Shown one piece after another: positions 5,930 to 8,398 of a DNA stretch of 8,398 bases (its first letter is position 1; every line of letters starts with the position of its first letter). Under the pieces are notes generated by a model, which was given only the letters and a program-made list of their open reading frames with translations, was not told the DNA's origin and searched no databases. The stretch comes from an uncultured Methylophaga sp. (GTDB taxonomy: Bacteria > Pseudomonadota > Gammaproteobacteria > Nitrosococcales > Methylophagaceae), in contig CAMPHB010000046.1 of the NCBI GenBank assembly GCA_946885755.1, positions 1 through 8,398 of the forward strand, given 5' to 3'. Position numbers and translations under genes: made by a program.

Positions 5930-6955
5930 ATGAGTAGTTCTGCTTTAAGGATTGTTGCCGTGTTGCTGGCATTGGGGGCACTGGTACTGGGTTACATGGG
6001 CTATCAGGCCAGTCATTCACCAGTCATTAACGAGCCTCCGCCACTGACGGAAAAACCCGCCCCTGAACCGGTTCGTTTGCCAGTGCTGGTCGCTGCGCAG
6101 GAGATTGAAACGGGTACGACTCTTAGCGAAGATGATGTCACCACAATCTTTGTTGAAAAGCAGCCGGCAGACAGTTATTCATCGCAGCAGCAAGTGCTGG
6201 ACCGGCAAACACGTATGCCTGTGGCTGCCGGTGATTTAATTCTCAAAGATCATTTCCATGATTTCAGCCATCTGGTGACGGCGATCCGTCCGGGAGAGCG
6301 GGCTATTGCTGTTCGGGTGGATGAGGTGACCGGTGTGGGTGGTTATGTTCAGCCCGGTGATTTTGTCGATGTGTTTCTGTTTCTCGATGCTGGTCAGGAG
6401 GTCGGCGACGATAGCTCGGCGCAGCGTGTTTTGTCAGCCGCCCGGGTGCTGGCTTATGGCAATAGTGTTGAGCAAACCGATGTTGAAGCGATTCAGCAAA
6501 AAGCGCAGCTAAATAATGCCGACAATACTAAGACTGAAACCGATGCGGATGCCCAAGACCCCGACGGAAACGAAGAAGCCGCAACCGAAGAGCAGGATGA
6601 GCCCACCGGCAAGCAGAGTAAAACTGCGGTACTGGCAGTAACCGAAAAACAGGTTTCGGAATTATTGCTGGCGGAATCCACTGGCCGGCTGCGGCTTGCC
6701 TTGCTGGGTCCCGATGCGTTGGCAGCCAAAACTCAAGAAGCGGACAAACTAACTGAGTCTGAAAAAGCCGAAGCTGAAAAACAAATGCGGCAAGTTGTGA
6801 CCTTAGAAAAATTCAAGCCGGAAACCAGCGAAACCGCCAAAGCCCGTCCTGCAACCACACAACGCAGTGCCCAGCCGCCACCGCCGCCACAACCCAAAGT
6901 GACCGTACATCGTGGTGTTAATGCCGCCACCATTTCTGTTGACAGGGAGAATTAA
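5930..6955 (+). CDS. cpaB: Tad pilus assembly protein CpaB/RcpC
   Basis: A periplasmic, inner-membrane-anchored component thought to link or gate the Tad secretin. It has 341 residues. Residues 7-26 form an N-terminal signal anchor. A proline-rich stretch (36-51) follows, then a SAF domain at about 50-110 (LPVLVAAQEIETGTTLSEDD ... MPVAAGDLILKDHF). The RcpC/CpaB core starts near 117 (IRPGERAIAVRVDEVTGVGG, then QPGDFVDVFLF). The core is interrupted by a strongly acidic low-complexity insert (about 182-231, rich in D, E, N, T) before LAVTEKQVSELLLAE resumes. The C-terminal part is charged (270-310) and then has a run of five prolines (316-320). The ATG is chosen because GGGGGAG (5919-5925) lies 4 nt before it. 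It ends 1 bp before the secretin start codon. Confidence 0.92.
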   Translation: MSSSALRIVAVLLALGALVLGYMGYQASHSPVINEPPPLTEKPAPEPVRLPVLVAAQEIETGTTLSEDDVTTIFVEKQPADSYSSQQQVLDRQTRMPVAAGDLILKDHFHDFSHLVTAIRPGERAIAVRVDEVTGVGGYVQPGDFVDVFLFLDAGQEVGDDSSAQRVLSAARVLAYGNSVEQTDVEAIQQKAQLNNADNTKTETDADAQDPDGNEEAATEEQDEPTGKQSKTAVLAVTEKQVSELLLAESTGRLRLALLGPDALAAKTQEADKLTESEKAEAEKQMRQVVTLEKFKPETSETAKARPATTQRSAQPPPPPQPKVTVHRGVNAATISVDREN

Positions 6956-6956
6956 T

Positions 6957-8141
6957 ATGTCAGGCCAGAGAAAATCGTTAATGCTAAATATGGCCTGGCT
7001 CAGCCTGTTGTCACTGTTGGCACCGGTCAGCATCGCTAATGTGCCAATTCAACTGGAAATTGGCATGCAGAAACGCCATACCGTCAATCAGTCGATTGAC
7101 CGGGTAGCCATTGGTAACCCGGCAGTTGCGGATGTTTCGGTCATTAATGCCCGTGAAATTCTGATCACCCCTTTGGCGGCCGGTACCACCAATCTGACCA
7201 TATGGCCGGATAAAGGCAAAAATGTTGAGCAGCTGACGTTACAAGTGGTTGCGGCCGGCCAGAGTGCTGATGACAGTTTGCAGCGTTTAGAAGCCGACAG
7301 TTTTTCTGCACAGGCAGTGGGAGATGAGATTCAATTAAAGGGCAAAATCCCTTCGCTGGAACAGCATGCTGCTGTCCGGCAGGCACTGAATATTAATGAA
7401 GAAAGTGGCATTGATAGCAGCGAAATTACCCACCCTTCACAAGTGCAGATTGATATCAAAATAGTCGAAATTAGTAAAAGCCGTTTGCAATCTGCGGGTT
7501 TTTTTCTCGGTAAAGGTTTAAATGGCAATACACCTCGTGCTCTGGGTTCGCCCGGCAGCATTCTTGGCAGCACGGTTCAGCCTGATGGCGGACCCATTTC
7601 GCTCCTCGGTAATGGTTTTATTCCCCAAACCGATGCCTTTAATTTGGTTTATGGCAGAGAATCGAATGGCTTACTGGCCGCCTTGTCGGTGCTGGAAGGC
7701 AATGGCTTTGCATACACATTGGCAGAGCCCTCGCTGATGGCCATGAGCGGTCAGAGTGCCAACTTTCTGGCTGGTGGTGAATTTCCGGTGCCGGTGCGTG
7801 GCGGTGGCTTTGATAACAGTGTGACCATTGAATATAAAGAGTTTGGCGTCAGGGTTGCGCTGACGCCAACAGTACTCGACAGTAACCGGATCGCGTTGAA
7901 AGTCGCCCCTGAAGTCAGTGAGCTGGATTTCAATGCTGGTATTGAAAGTGGCGGGGTGACCGTGCCTGCATTGCGTGTTAGACGAACTGATACCACAGTG
8001 GCATTAGGTGACGGTGAAAGCTTTGTTATCAGCGGCCTTATCAGCCAGAACACGATTGCCAATGTTGATAAGTTACCAGGGTTGGGTGATATTCCGTTTC
8101 TCGGTGCTTTCTTCCGCAGTAACCATCTGGACAGTCAATAA
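6957..8141 (+). CDS. cpaC: Tad pilus secretin CpaC/RcpA, cut short by in-frame TAA
   Basis: The outer-membrane channel for the Flp pilus. The ATG at 6957 is chosen over upstream in-frame starts because AGGGAGA (6943-6949) is 7 nt before it and it opens a clear Sec signal peptide (basic start, hydrophobic 8-23, probable cut after SIA27). Domains in order: pilus N-terminal domain (about 29-100, with RVAIGNPAVADVSVIN), a BON-like repeat (about 105-145), then the secretin domain from 160 (QVQIDIKIVEISKSR). That domain contains LAEPSLMAMSGQSANFLAGG and EFGVRVALTPTVL, and the end signature VPALRVRRTDTTVALGDGES followed by DKLPGLGDIPFLGAFFRS. Translation stops at residue 394 (TAA 8139-8141), before the last conserved strand. 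That strand is encoded in the same frame just after the stop. As written, the product would lack about 60 residues and probably not form a working channel. Confidence 0.88.
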   Translation: MSGQRKSLMLNMAWLSLLSLLAPVSIANVPIQLEIGMQKRHTVNQSIDRVAIGNPAVADVSVINAREILITPLAAGTTNLTIWPDKGKNVEQLTLQVVAAGQSADDSLQRLEADSFSAQAVGDEIQLKGKIPSLEQHAAVRQALNINEESGIDSSEITHPSQVQIDIKIVEISKSRLQSAGFFLGKGLNGNTPRALGSPGSILGSTVQPDGGPISLLGNGFIPQTDAFNLVYGRESNGLLAALSVLEGNGFAYTLAEPSLMAMSGQSANFLAGGEFPVPVRGGGFDNSVTIEYKEFGVRVALTPTVLDSNRIALKVAPEVSELDFNAGIESGGVTVPALRVRRTDTTVALGDGESFVISGLISQNTIANVDKLPGLGDIPFLGAFFRSNHLDSQ

Positions 8142-8321
8142 CGTGAATTGCTTTTGATTGTCACACCGCGTCTGGTGCAACCGATTGCCCGAACTGCTCA
8201 ACTGCCGGAACTGCCAGGTGAGCGTTACCGGAATTATGATCCGAGTTTTGCCGAGTTTTTATTTAACGAAAACGGCCGGTTTGGTGAAAAAGCCCCGGTC
8301 AACAGCGGATTTTCAAAGTAG
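8142..8321 (+). pseudogene. cpaC: C-terminal end of the secretin, separated by the TAA at 8139
   Basis: This is the same frame as the secretin, open from CGT 8142 to TAG 8319-8321. It begins RELLLIVTPRLVQPI, the standard last segment of CpaC/RcpA secretins, which normally follows the FRS block by about ten residues, as it does here. The tail then reads RYRNYDPSFAEFLF and ends NSGFSK. There is no start codon with a ribosome-binding site, so it is not an independent gene. Only one sense codon in place of TAA is needed to restore a continuous 455-residue secretin. Confidence 0.85.
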
Positions 8322-8327
8322 AACATT

Positions 8328-8398
8328 ATGGCTAAAAATCAAAAAAGTTCTTTTATCGTTGTGCCCGGAAATGATGCTCAGTTGACATGGCTGCAGGA
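8328..8398 (+). CDS. Start of the next Tad gene, probably CpaE/TadZ (cut by window edge)
   Basis: The ATG at 8328 is 6 bp after the secretin TAG, and the frame is open to the window end (23 codons, MAKNQKSSFIVVPGNDAQLT...). A polar N-terminus followed by a short beta-like stretch (SFIVV) fits the atypical receiver domain that opens CpaE/TadZ, the ATPase-like localisation factor that usually follows the secretin in Tad clusters. No diagnostic motif lies in this fragment, so the name rests on position. The ribosome-binding site is weak (AAAG, 8315-8318). Confidence 0.55.
   Translation, partial: MAKNQKSSFIVVPGNDAQLTWLQ

Noticed and set aside
6912..6956. Upstream GTG (6912) as the secretin start
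   Set aside because: It lies inside the cpaB coding region without a ribosome-binding site and would put a non-signal extension before the clear signal peptide starting at 6957.
8158..8385. 75-codon + strand open frame across the secretin tail and the next gene's start
   Set aside because: It is in a different frame from both; the secretin frame gives RELLLIVTPRLV and the ATG 8328 frame starts the next gene, so this one is a shadow.

Overview
The window is a stretch of a mid-GC gammaproteobacterial chromosome. I infer the group from protein style (SlyB-type glycine-zipper lipoprotein, 7TMR-DISM-like diguanylate cyclase, PLD-VTT protein paired with an endonuclease/exonuclease/phosphatase-fold protein, Tad pilus cluster), not from a marker gene. 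The genus cannot be fixed from this sequence. Every supported gene is on the + strand; I saw no tRNA, rRNA, CRISPR array or insertion sequence.

Left part (1-1394): the 3' part of a membrane-bound diguanylate cyclase with an intact GGEEF active site and an RxxD inhibitory site, closed by a rho-independent terminator at about 799-825. A separate unit follows: a plausible sigma70 promoter and a short outer-membrane lipoprotein of the SlyB / 17 kDa antigen type.

Middle (1482-4300): a tight two-gene unit with a 2-bp gap. The first protein fuses a two-HKD phospholipase D module to a C-terminal VTT (DedA/TVP38) membrane domain. The second has the endonuclease/exonuclease/phosphatase fold. Together they look like a membrane phospholipid-modifying pair, but the substrate cannot be read from sequence.

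Intergenic region 4301-4627 (327 bp, AT-rich): it holds a composite hairpin, three copies of a TTACATTA-type motif (one inverted), an A8 tract, a GGAAA-AA-TTTCC palindrome and a candidate promoter just ahead of the pilin gene.

Right part (4628-8398): the start of a Tad (type IVb, Flp) pilus locus in the order flp pilin, cpaA/tadV prepilin peptidase, tadE-like pseudopilin, cpaB/rcpC, cpaC/rcpA secretin, then the first 23 codons of a gene that by position should be cpaE/tadZ. The pilin and TadE-like protein carry the G|AxxxE processing site that the adjacent peptidase should cut; CpaB and the secretin form the outer-membrane part.

The most notable observation is an in-frame TAA (8139-8141) inside the secretin. 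It cuts the protein just before the conserved last secretin segment (RELLLIVTPRLV), while the reading frame after it stays open and family-like up to TAG at 8319-8321. This is a one-codon nonsense lesion, a sequencing error or, less likely, a readthrough site.
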